Origin: Pocillopora verrucosa
Taxonomy: Eukaryota; Cnidaria; Anthozoa; Scleractinia; Pocilloporidae
Assembly: GCF_036669915.1 (NCBI RefSeq)
Contig: NC_089320.1
Coordinates: 2,231,129-2,295,128, forward strand
DNA length: 64,000 nucleotides
Reading direction: 5' to 3'
Shown here: piece by piece, positions 1 through 11,035 of the stretch
Layout of the letters: each line of letters opens with the position of its first letter
Numbering within the stretch: the stretch's first letter is position 1
The notes under the pieces: model-generated
Told to the model about the DNA's origin: nothing
Seen by the model: only the letters and a program-made list of their open reading frames with translations
The model's database searches: none
Made by a program: the position numbers and the translations under genes

Positions 1-2409
1 ACGGTTTCAAATTTTCCTTGATCTGAGATATTATCGCTTAATTGATTTATTACCAGCGCAACAAGTGCTATGGCTTTTCAGAGGTTCGTGCGTTTGTTTT
101 CTTGACTATTCACCTGAGACTTGCATATAATTGACCTATGAAAATATTTCATTTACGTCCAGGTTATTCATTAGAGCAATATCGGTCTGAGAGTTATTCA
201 GCAAAGAGGCGCTATAAAGACCTCCTTCAGTGGTAGAAATTTTTTGTATTTTCGCACTACAATATCGAAATAGACTACACGGAGTGCAAATGGATTCATC
301 AGCTTAGAATAAGCTCATCTTTCCTCTTAATCCACTCTTATCGTATTATCAAGGTGCCGCTTATCATAACGCTATCATTCCGTCTAATTATTACTAGCTT
401 CTTAGCGATTTGGAATTAGATATTTGCTGATCGAAATAACCTCGCTTTACATATCCCAGCCGCTCTCTACAAGGCTTATTGTAGGGGGCAATAACTATTT
501 CATCAACTTCAAAACGAACAAAATGTAAATATGATATCGACCAGCTATGGATCTATTTGTTGCGGGTTAAACCAACAAGAGAGTTTAAACTCACCGAACT
601 TTAAGTAGAATCTTTTCAATCCGCGAAATATTTGCTTCCGAGTATCACAGAAAGCACATCGAGCCAGACGCCAGTATTCCCTCTATATATAGCGCACCCA
701 AATGTCATGAAGTGGCATTAAGAGTAGATCACTTTTATTTTGACTGTCACGCCTGAGATGTTTGGCAATGAATCAGCAATTGCCTCAGGGTATATTGGGA
801 ATCCTGCATAGGTAAGTTGTAGCTCATTAACAGGCTCATTTGAAGTCACGAATTTTAAAAGAATTTTTTTATTTATTTATTTATTTATATTCACCATGGG
901 TAGGGTTAAAGAATTATTTCTCAGCTCTCTTCTGGTGAACTCAAATACTCTGATAAACAGAAATGAAAAAAAGGATCACTCCTTGAGCAGCGGGAAACTC
1001 CGCATAAAAATTTAAGGCCTTAGAACTCACACCCAACCAGTTCATCATTTCCGAACCGATTCATTGCATTACAAGAATACTTTTTCCACTTCGACTCCTT
1101 CCATGTGGCGATCAGAGAAGCGTGTAAGCTGTTCAAAGTTTTCTATAAGGGTTCAACTGCTGTGTCCTCCTGGAAAGAAGCTGATTTTTAGAGTAGCTGC
1201 CATGAAAACTACTGTACATCATCTGTGAGATAGCTGGCTGCTGGGATCGCTACGCACTGAAATCTGAACGGACGTGTTATAGATCTTGCAAGGTAATAAA
1301 TGGCAAAATAAAAATAGCAGCATTGGTTGTTTTTACAAACCGGCATATTTCCATTATTCTTACAGAAATTTTTTCACGGCACAAAGAGGCCGAGCACGAT
1401 TTGATTTGTAACTATTCACTGACTTCTTGTCCTAAGTCACGCCACACTTTCCATGAAGAAAACCTGGTACCTTAAATTGAGAACATCAATAAGAGAATGT
1501 CGATTTCAAAATTCTCTTGACATCAGATCTACGGCATGCGAATTATTCAATCAAAATATATGTTCCTCCTGTTCCCGGAATTCTAACTTTAGGGCAGCTA
1601 TGGAGCGACTTCCGTCTGGCCACCGACTTCATCATTTTCCAAACTTATCGCGTAAATTTTTATAACGTTTTTCTCATAGAATAGTTTCAGATAAAGTTTG
1701 AGGTCCATGTTCGCGCAAAACTTGCAGCATATTCGGCATAAGAAAAATTCGCCGTTTGGCCCGGCCTTTCAAAGGTTTTTAATTTTAATTTGTTCTGAAA
1801 CCAAATAGGCTTTGATTTGTTCTATAAATTAAAGAAGAGGACTTAGACGCGCTTTTTTCAGTTACACAGGGATTTAAGCAGAGATGAAGATGACTAGGAA
1901 TTAGGACTATGACCTTTCCGTTCCACTTTTTATAACTTTAGCAACGTTTACGTTTACGTGGGAAATCGCCATTCAGTTTTTGTAAATAGGCACAACAAAT
2001 AGTGTGCTATAGCTAAAAAGATTTTTTAGTAAACTAGTTCGGCTCAAGATCGAACATTCAACTTTCACTTTTAATTCATCATTCAACTCAAGTTAAGATG
2101 TCACAAGTTATATAACTATATATAACCTACTACCTTAGTTTTATTTCGGTTTGTTCAATCTTCTTTTTCTAATTGTTTTAATATTATGCGATCGGTCACC
2201 GTACCCTTAATTTCAACGTCGTATTCAAAGACTTTATTAAATACACACCGAAGGCAACTAACTTTCCTTCTTTGACACCAGTGGAGTCCCGAATGGTTTA
2301 ATCTAGCAATAGATATATAGAAAGCTTCAGATAGTGCACATTTTTTACAGTGTGTGTATACTGACAACTGTGTTTTGGTAAATTTAAGTCTAAAATAAAT
2401 AACTATAGA
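1..2409. other. Non-coding stretch, no supported gene
   Basis: I see no open frame with protein-family character, no splice-bounded exon and no clear repeat family here. A short TTTA-rich microsatellite lies near 869-890. Short frames such as the 70-codon one at 1453-1665 have no recognisable domain. The stretch precedes a decayed GPCR 3' end, so it may hold more heavily eroded exons of that copy. Confidence 0.5.
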
Positions 2410-3340
2410 GAATTTTTTTTTGTTTTCACCTTTTAAATATGCAGAAAACCCAAGATATCATCAATCAAAAAGTAGATCCAGCGTGCCTCTGATTGTTAAG
2501 ATGACCTCAGTGATAGGTATCACGTGGATTCTAGGATTGCCACAGACTTGAAAGCTTTTTCCTTTCTGTAGTATCCGTATGTTGTTTTAAATAGTCTTCA
2601 ACAAGGTACGGTAAATTTATCGTTTAAGTTAGAAATAGTTCTCTTATTAACAAAACGGCAAAACATGATGCTAGGTATAAGTGATCATTTGTAATAGACG
2701 TAATTATGATAAAAAAATAACTCTCCGCCCTCCCAGTCACCCTTACTCAATCAAGAAATTCCCTCTGAAACCTCATCTTGAATTGATTGATCTTCAAGCA
2801 CCTTTCAAAATATCGAATAAAATCACTAAAACTCAAAGTAAATGTTAATAGGCCATGGTATAACCCCATCTTAGTGTGTTTCCTTGAAATTCATGTTACG
2901 CACGGGTCAAACCTCAGAGTAGGGCTCACTGACTTCATAACTGTCTTCTGTAGGCTTTTTTATTTTCCTGTGCTATGCTGCTAGTGGAGATTAAAGCCTG
3001 CAATCATGCAAAAGCAAATTTCCTGCGATTCCCAGTATCCACTTACCGACAAACGAAAGCACTTGCAATATGGCTAACAGTCCGGGAGCTCAAGAAACGC
3101 ACTTTTAGGTAAAAGACGACCAATGATTATTCGGAGATATTTTTGTCTGTTGTGCAAGACGCTCTACGCCAAAGGTGCCTCTCTTCGCCCAAAGGTAGAA
3201 ATCATCGTGACCAGAATGTCAAGAAAGGGGTTACCGAAAGTGTAACTGCGTCGCTGATTCAAGAGTGTTTGTCATAGTGCTCCACAAGAAAAAGAACATA
3301 AATCACCAGTATTCTGGGAGAAAACAAGAACACAACAGGG
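2410..3340 (+). pseudogene. Decayed 3' end of an SMB-type adhesion GPCR copy
   Basis: At about 2445-2605 the plus strand reads a TM6-TM7 exon like that of the fuller receptor at 9974-10136: a conserved VKMTSVIGITWILG core (VKMASVMGVTWILG in the fuller copy), then a stop after the proline-glutamine that follows, then a corrupted run corresponding to YPYVVLNSLQ. At about 2940-3000 a last-exon remnant matches the FFIFLSFATTG part of the final exon. At 3245-3330 the DNA matches the receptor 3' flank (tgattcaagag; cagtattctggg). Stops and frameshifts occur throughout, so this is a dead copy. It has diverged more than the relics further right, which points to an older duplication. Confidence 0.75.
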
Positions 3341-5399
3341 TGATCAAGCGGGAAAGATAGAACATTACAGAAAACATTTTTCATTTACCAAAAAAGTTTT
3401 CAATAGATTAAGGATACATTGTGTGTGAATAACAACAATACATTACTTTATGAAGCAGATGCTGCAACTCACATTTGCACGTGCGTCTTAATGTAACAGG
3501 GTAAGCTTAGAGCGGTCAGATATCGATTTCAAATTAATAACCATACTAGGAAGTACGAGCAGTTTTGAATGTATAAAAATTATTCATTTTTGAAAAGCAT
3601 TGATAGTTTGAAAGTTATCAGGCTGAAATTTCTATGATAAGTTAACTCTGAGAGGCCAAAGTAACCACTTCTAACGTCACCGAAATGGGTAATGTGATCT
3701 TAGAGTAGACGATGCCCTTGTTTTAAAAGGTGTGTTTTTTTTTTTTATTTTGTTTTAATACATCCACAGAAGTCTCAACGGCTATTAAAAACCTGCAAGC
3801 AGGAAAGAAACAACGTGAATAAGCTATATCCAGATTAAGAACGTGAGGCATGTCAATGAGTACAAAAGAGTGAGTCGTGTTTCCCTTCGGAACCCTTTAA
3901 ATTCCCCTCCGAGTTGCCCTTTAAGGAGCATTGAGGTTATTCGGGGGAAAAAAAAAATTTCACTGTTCCCTTAGGCCATAATCAAATGCTTAATATGTTG
4001 ATATGACATGAGCGGACGGAAGTGCCATCAGACGGTGGTTTAAAGGCGATAGTCTATGGAGATGGAAAACATTATTCGTCACTCCATAATGATCGCTCAT
4101 GTTGCCCCCAAGACCATCTACTTATAAATATCGCCTTTTTAGATATGGTACGTGAAACCTCACAATAATGGACAACAAATTAGCCTCATGTTCAATATCA
4201 CTTAGTGCTGGTAGCATGCGGGTGTTTTGTGACCATTAAAAATATGACACAAAACGCGTCAACGGATGGAAATTTTGAGGAATGATAGATGATATTCATG
4301 TCTCTCTAAAAGCATTTGAAAATTTTTAGACCCCGGCGCACTCTAATGGAAACTGAAAGAAATAAACATCTTTATTGGAGAAAAGACAATGTATTTATGG
4401 GTTACCCACCAAACGCTTGATCAAAACACCTTATAACAAGGCAAGAGAAGAAATACTGCAACGCGGCAAACTATAAATAAGTAAATGAAGGTACTTACCT
4501 ATGAGCATAAATGAGAACTAAATTTCAATCATGTCCATATGTTAGAATACTAACGCTTTGGGAGAAGTAGTGGTAAAACCAGAAACACAATTTTAGAGCT
4601 ACGATTTGAAAAAATCAAAGTAAATCGAAATGTCATATTGAGTCCACATGTGTTCTATTATCTTTAGATTTTTTTGGTGTTTTTTTGTTTGCGGCAGTAA
4701 CAACGAAGGAATCCATGAATGCATACTATACCTATTTAATCTGGGCATCGAAGGATGTGCGTAGAAAAAAATTGGCCCTCAACTGTCTTATGATGGCTGT
4801 CTCCGGCCGTCTATTATGGCTGTTTTGGCTAATTATCTAAACTTTTCCGTGTAGAGTACACCCCTGCGAACACCTTCCAAGGGGAAACGAAAAATGGCTT
4901 GAGTTACTGGGAGTTTATGTTGAGTTAATAATATGTTAATGATCATTATGGAATCATGCGCGTAAGGTTCCTGCTGTGTTTAGAAGATCGTTTAGTCTGG
5001 AAGTTTAACTAAATGCACTAAACTTTCATTAATGTTATAATGTTAAATCGTGGCTATAGATTGGGAAAGTATCCAATCAGTTACCATCAGGCATTGACGT
5101 TTCAACGACCAACTTTTTACGGAACGATCGATGCGGGGGTGTAAATTTGAGGTATAAGAGAAAGTATAGTAAAGTTAGTTCAAGGTTAAGGAGTTCGAGG
5201 TTAAAGGGTTCGCAGTAAGCTGGTAGGGCCGTTAGTTTCAAAGCAAATCGTGGGTCCAAGGAGTAACACCAAAAGTTAACCAAGTAAGTTAGGTTCTATA
5301 CTTTTTCTACTTTAAAAAAAGGGCTTTTATTTCGCCAAAAGTCATGTTTTATTCCGGCTGTTTCAATACCAGAATCCGTTTCTCAGGTTCATCCATAGA
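3341..5399. other. Intergenic region upstream of the GPCR
   Basis: No gene is supported. The minus frame at 5077-5283 is a chance reading of a short internally repetitive stretch (gttcaaggttaaggag, then gttcgaggttaaaggg). The final few hundred bases should contain the promoter and 5' UTR of the receptor whose signal-peptide exon starts at 5400, but I cannot identify a TATA box or initiator with confidence. Confidence 0.45.
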
Positions 5400-6397
5400 A
5401 TGATGTTACTGCTTGGCTTCTGGTGCCTACAAATCATATTTTTACTCAATACGTTGACGGTTATCTCGGAAAAGATAACAGGTAGGTCTGATTCCTTCGT
5501 TACTGTTGTTGCCAGATGAAATTTCCTATATGCAGCCCCTTTTTAGCAACACGCGATGTTCTATCCACCGAAGAAGTCACATAATATGCTTTATTCCTTT
5601 TTGAATACTGCAGCGTAGCCTCAACCATATTGAATATGATATGTAACCCTGAGGTTAAGTGATATCATGAAAATACCTGCAAAAAAAAAAAAAAGCAAAC
5701 AAAAACAAAAAAACAATGAAACAGGTAAATGAAAAGAAGAGAAGAGAGCAAAAAAGAGTAACATAAAATATATTAACTTATATGGGTCTTATAAAGGAAA
5801 TGGCGTTAAGGCCGTCTAGGAGACAAATAAGTCCTGAAATCAGATTTCATTATCACTGAAGGTCCTCCATTTGCTGTTGAACTGTCCTAACAGATAGCCT
5901 TTTTTCGTCCAGATGCAGATAAAAACACGAGCGCAAAAATGGATCTGGAATCCTTCCTCTTGAGAACTTTAAGACCTGACTTCGGCTCACATCTTGTGTC
6001 CATCAATGGTATGTTTGGTGGATCTACTCCTTAGTTTTTAAGAAATGTATATATATTAGCAATTTAACTAAAATCCGCGAATGAACAGAGTGAGAAAATC
6101 CTAGAGTATCCCTGGCAGAGGCAGCACATTTAGCGAAATTCCAAATTTTTTCATTTTACATTCATTTTTCAGTGATAGAGCATTGTCATTATATGTGACG
6201 TTATACATGCTTTTACGTGTAAATGTATTCAGCAGTTGTTCCATTTCTCATGATATGATGGCAAAAAAGTAATAGATCATTCTTAAAAACGGGGATGGAA
6301 CCTTGTAGAGAAAGAAAAGAGTAAGAGGCTTTTAAGATTAACAGATGTAATTTTAAGTGGATATATCAGTTGCTGCTTGCTTTGATTTTGAGTTCAG

Positions 6398-6820
6398 CCT
6401 AAGCTTTGGAGAACAGATAGTTTAGTGTCAACAACTGAGCTGAAAACGTAAATTGACCACCGTAAAAAGGTAAAAAAGCTGACGCAAAACACTAGAACAA
6501 AAATTTATCTTCCAAATTGGCACTCTCAATCCCCACGGTATCAGCGAGCGCTTTTCATTCAACTAATTTATCCTTGTTTTCTCGTCACCATACTCCCATC
6601 AATAGCGTAGCTCCACTTTCTGCATATAAAACCACACACAACTCACAATTCTTCCAATCATTCTGACGAAGGGCTAACGCTCGAAAGGTCAGCTTTTTTA
6701 CTTTTTATGGTGGTCAATTTACGTTTTCAACTCAGTTGTTAACACTAAATTATCTGCTATACTCTCCCACCGACGCAGCAGCACAGCATCTTAAGAAACT
6801 TACCCCCTAAGCTTTGGAGA
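6398..6820. mobile_element. Penelope-like or non-autonomous retroelement fragment with hammerhead-like core
   Basis: A 393-bp insert (6413-6805) sits in GPCR intron 2 between perfect 15-bp direct repeats, cctaagctttggaga, at 6398-6412 and 6806-6820. It has inverted arms of about 70 bp (6415-6483 and 6688-6755). Just before the right arm is CTGACGA, a short GGGC/GCTC-type stem, then GAAA (6663-6686), which resembles a hammerhead ribozyme core as found in Penelope-like elements. No reverse transcriptase is left. The target duplication and arms are seen directly; the family is inferred. Confidence 0.6.
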
Positions 6821-6862
6821 GTTTTGTAAAGAATCTCACTTCTCTATTTTCTCATTCCTTAG

Positions 6863-7043
6863 AGTCGCAGTGGAAGGAGCAGATCAAGATTCTAGTGAAG
6901 CCCCTAACGGCCAATCAAATGAAAAAATTAAGTTGCAAAAGGCGGTGTGGAAGGAAACAAAGACATCATGATTCTATTAAGAGTTGTTTTTGTGATGAAT
7001 TTTGTAAAGGCTTTGGTGATTGCTGTTTTGACTTTGATGAATT
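6863..7043 (+). CDS. Somatomedin B domain exon of the GPCR
   Basis: The acceptor is a pyrimidine tract ending at 6862 and the donor is GTGAGT at 7044. Cysteine spacing (CKRRC, then SCFCDEFC, then DCC followed by Phe-Asp-Phe-Asp) is the SMB signature. The final expected Cys comes from the first codon pair of the next exon. The exon starts and ends mid-codon, compatible with exon 2 (phase 1) and exon 4 (phase 2). Confidence 0.8.
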
Positions 7044-7370
7044 GTGAGTATTTGTTTCCCACGCATTTCAAGATCAAATATATCTTATACCAATGTTTTT
7101 AATCTTTCCGCATATCTTCAAATGATAACCACTGTAAGATAATTCCAGGTAAGACTTTCTTTTCCCACGACTCGCTAGCTATCTTAGGCTATCTTTTGAC
7201 ACTATAATAACATTTCAGCTTGGTCCTAATTTTCTGATGTTCAAGCCTCTGCCTTGACGCGGAGTTCCCGATTTTGACAGTGTCTTCTACGAGTCGATTC
7301 ATTCCACTTTTTATAGTCCCTGTGACCCATGTGGTTGGTCCTGTGGTTGATCCCGGGTTTAATCCTCAGG

Positions 7371-7404
7371 CAAGAGATTACAAACTGTTTATAATCTCTT
7401 GTCT
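7371..7404. repeat. Small inverted repeat in GPCR intron 3
   Basis: CAAGAGATTA and TAATCTCTTG face each other across a short spacer. The rest of intron 3 (7044-7956) shows no exon. The two overlapping frames at 7241-7516 are shadows of each other and have no family character. Confidence 0.4.
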
Positions 7405-7956
7405 TCAGGCAATTACTTGCACTATAGAGGTCATGCTTAGGTCGTCTAATGACCTTGTCTTGGAATTTTCCCAAAGTTCTGGTTTTGGCTGTCGTCTTCG
7501 AAGCTTGACTGGTTAATTTGAAACATTAAGTACCCTGGGTTCGTTCGCGAGAACATCGTAAAAGGACTTCGGTTAGTGTTCCTATGGGAGTTCCCTAATC
7601 TTCTGAAGTCAGTCACCACGCATAAGCAATCATGGCTTACTCGTCGAGCATATAAAAGAGTCCACTATATATCACAGATTTTATATAGAAAGGGGACTCA
7701 GTAATTACAAGATATTGGCGTTCCTGAAAATGTACCAAAAGTGTAGCAGTGAAGGCAAATTTGTTTAGCCAAAGACACAAAGGAAAAAGAAGAATTCAAA
7801 AGTAGAGTTTAGATTCTTCGTAATGCCTTACACGAAACCTGGTTTGAACTAGCAGCTCTTACACTCTCCCACTTCGCTTTGCCCCGTTATACCATTTTAG
7901 GAGCCTATGTACCAAATATCATTGATGACTTTTTTTTCCTTTTTCGTTTCGGACAG

Positions 7957-9023
7957 GTGCACAATACCTCAAGTATCTATGGGAACATGTGTCAGAGAAT
8001 ATGACCATCGGTTCCCAAATAGGCTGATTGGTCGCGCAGTCTGGAGCTTTTGCCCGAAGAACTTTACAGATGAGAGTACGAAGTAAAAATGTCAAGGCGA
8101 CGATGAAGATGAGAATGGTTTGAACCCTGTGCCTGTGAATGACAAATACAGTAACGTGACATACAAAAATATTTTCTGCGCCAGGTGCAATGAAGCATTG
8201 CACACAGCATTCTGGGAAGTCAGTTTCTCGTGACCTGAGTGGTTCGATGTTTCCAACCTCAGTCTAAGCAGAGACTTGAGACTTTTGCAAGATCGATGTT
8301 ATCTTCAGAAAAGGCCAGTTGATGATTCCTTGAAAAGATGCATCCCGTGGCCTCGGCCTTCGATCAAAAGCGATCCTACAAAGGGTAATACCCTTTGCAA
8401 GGCGGAATGTCTTGGTTACGCTATCTTGGTATACTCCAGGAGTAAATTGAAAACGTTTCGTAACCCTCAGTGTGCCTTTTGCTATGGGATTGAGCTCGTG
8501 GATTTAGAAATTTCCGTGCGAGATGACAACCTTGATCCGCCTGATTCAATAATAAAACCCCCTGACTTGACGATTCTGTTTGAATTTATCCCCACATCTA
8601 AGATTTCTATCAAAGTAGTAGACCAACCGAAAAGATCAGAAGATCGTCCCACCACCTATGTTCACGATGAAGCATGTGGAAATTTTTCAAAAAATTTCAA
8701 TAAAACCAGAGAAATTTTAAGAAAAAATATATTTCTTCAGCATCTCAGCTTTATTGGGTCAGTGGTGTCCATCGTTTCGCTGGTTTTACTGTTAGTGACT
8801 TACGTCTTATTTGCTGAGCTCCGTAACTTACCTGGGAAAATTATGTTAAATTTGACGATCTCTCTGTTGCTGTATGAAAGTGTATTCCTCTCAGCTGGCA
8901 AAAAGGACCATCAGTTGGTCTGTCTTGTAGTCGCAGTTCTTTTTCACCTCTTCGCCCTCTCTTCCTTTACGTGGATGAACGTTATGGCATATGATGTGCA
9001 TCGCACTTTCACAGAAGTCTCGG
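7957..9023 (+). CDS. GPCR stalk and TM1-TM3 exon with two stop codons
   Basis: The sequence downstream of the second stop is open from 8234 to the donor at 9024. It contains paired cysteines (CIPWP, LCKAEC, CAFCYG), a KNIFLQHLSFIGSVVSIVSL-type first helix, a second helix around the NLTISLLLYES motif and a third around FTWMNVMAYDVHRTF. The last of these, with W and the D-x-H-R run, is typical of class B2 receptors. The stalk lacks an obvious GPS HL/T cleavage motif that I can point to. The stops at 8084 and 8231 fall between the SMB module and the membrane domain. Confidence 0.75.
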
Positions 9024-10749
9024 GTAAGTTGACATTTTTAATTAGTGATTTAGGATCGTTATCAATCTAGAACTTTGTTTAGACATTCTGTCTAAATCTT
9101 AGAAATCTCTTCGTTACAGAAATGCATCTCTGATATACACGATTCATGAAAAGGGTAGCGACTGTTGATTGTGGTGAATCTACTTGTAATGAAGAGTAAA
9201 TTTTTGTATCACAATTTAGTAAATTTTAGTGTTGATCACAATCTCGACTGCATACTGCTTTATTCATGATTCAGTTTATCTGATTTAAGGACTTGTGGAG
9301 GCACTTCGCACAGAATCCATGTCAACAAAAATACTTCAGAGAACTATCACTTAAGATTTTGTAAACTTTAGTCACTCATTATTATTCCAATTAGGTCCGG
9401 CGGCAAACCGACGAGAGGACCTCAAAATACGTTTGATGTGTTATTCCCTGTACGCCTGGGGAGGCCCTGCTATTGTAGTTCTTTCCTGTGTTACAGTTGA
9501 CCAGCTTAAGGAAGGAGCGATAGGATACGGTTAGTATCTATCATAAAACGGTGTGTTAAGTGCTTGTCATTGAACCACGAGAAAAACATAGTTGACTTTC
9601 AGCGATGTTGATATGGCAAAATACCTCAACTAATTCCATATGTTGCTGACTCAACAGGCCTTGGAAAAGAGAACTGTTTCATATCAGAAAAAAAAGCAAA
9701 GATCTTCTCATTCATTTTGCCTGTTGGACTGATTCTGATTTTCAACCTCTTTGCTCTGGGACACACAAGCTTTCATATCGTCAGAACTCGAAAGGTGGGT
9801 ACAATAACTCGATGCTTTTTTTAAACTAAGGACTTCAAAATTCCACTGTCGAAGTGTCTGTCTCTGCGCTTTGCCTCGTTACCTATTGCTCCGAACGGCT
9901 TGCATGACCAACAGAACGCCGAAAACAAATCTGAACTTTAAAAGCAGGTTTATTTACATTTTGATCATTTTAGAGGGCCAGACAAGTGACTAAGCAACAA
10001 CAAAGCTCTAACGTGGCTTTGATCTGTGTTAAAATGGCCTCAGTGATGGGTGTGACATGGATTCTTGGGATTGCTGCGAACCTACAGGCTCTTTCATTCC
10101 TGTGGTACCCTTACGTTGTTCTAAACAGCCTTCAAGGTAAGTGCCCTTTAGGGTAACAAAGCTGGTTCGTTTCGGAGAAAGAATGGAACGCTTCTCGATT
10201 GGAATCACCAGAAATAAGTATTCCGATGTGTTAGCTGATCTTAACTTGGGGAAAAAAATTCTCATTGTGATAATTTTTGGTTGATCATATTAAATAGTTC
10301 CTATGGCAATGATAGTAAAATCTGTCTCGATTGATGTAACGAAGCGATTACTTACTCCTAGATAAGAGTATGCAATATATTCAGATTTTCTTGCATTTCG
10401 CAGTGTTTTCCATCGAATGATTACGATATAGCCTTTTTCCTTGGCTACGTTATTTAACATGATTTGATTGGCACCAGAACTCTATGGGGATGAATTGCTA
10501 AACATGACGTCTTTTCAAGAGATTCTACTTTTAACAGTTGAATTATATGCCTTTCTCCAAGGTTTCTTCATCTTCCTGTCCTTTGCTACAACTGGGAAGG
10601 CGTTGGAGTTGTACAAAAGCAATTTTTTCAAAATCCTTAGGAAACAAGCACCACAGAACAATGAAGAAAGAATGGGAAACTTGAACCCCAGGGAGCAATT
10701 CATCTACCGCGGAGCTGAAAACCAGGAAACCAATATCACGCAAGTGTGA

Positions 10750-11022
10750 CAGTGTCGCTGATTCAAGAGCGTTTTTAAATTCTTCACATGCGAAACTGTG
10801 ACACAGAAGCAAATTCGCCAATATTCTGGGAAAAAGAGCAAAACAGAGTTAAAGATTTAGGGTCTGTTATTGAAACAAGGTCTAATTTGGGCCATGTCTT
10901 TTCAGCGATTAATGGACCTCGAATGTTCCTTATAGGTAGTTTTTTTAAGTAATTAGAACTTTACCTTCTAGCTACGTAGAAGCCTTTTTGAGTTCAATTA
11001 TACATCTATATTTTCTTACTGA
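10750..11022 (+). other. GPCR 3' flank
   Basis: This is the sequence after the receptor stop, taken here as 3' UTR or flank. Its first part (tgtcgctgattcaagagcg, then ccaatattctggga) is kept beside last-exon relics at 3.2, 18.6 and 37.4 kb, so it was duplicated with the gene. I found no AATAAA in it. Confidence 0.5.
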
Positions 11023-11035
11023 AAAATTTGAGACT

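Larger units (their letters stand above)
5400..10749 (+). pseudogene. Somatomedin-B adhesion-type GPCR, eight exons, two in-frame stops
   Basis: Exons by splice sites and matching phases: 5400-5481 (signal peptide MMLLLGFWCLQIIFLLN), 5913-6008, 6863-7043 (somatomedin B with CxxxC, CFCDEFC and DCC cysteines), 7957-9023 (Cys-rich stalk, TM1-TM3), 9395-9529 (TM4), 9658-9794 (TM5), 9974-10136 (TM6-TM7 start), 10478-10749 (TM7 and tail). Spliced length is 2133 nt, 711 codons, and every junction keeps frame. The 7TM part resembles secretin/adhesion (class B) receptors, so it would be a plasma-membrane receptor with an extracellular SMB module; the ligand is unknown. Exon 4 carries TAA at 8084-8086 and TGA at 8231-8233 in the frame that joins SMB and stalk, with no plausible intron around either. 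Either this is a recently inactivated gene, or there are sequence errors, or transcripts begin downstream. Exons 5-8 are open. The last three exons are the source type for the relics in later units. Confidence 0.8.

Noticed and set aside
7241..7516. Overlapping opposite-strand frames in GPCR intron 3
   Set aside because: Mutual shadows around a small inverted repeat; no acceptor/donor pair that keeps phase with exons 3 and 4.
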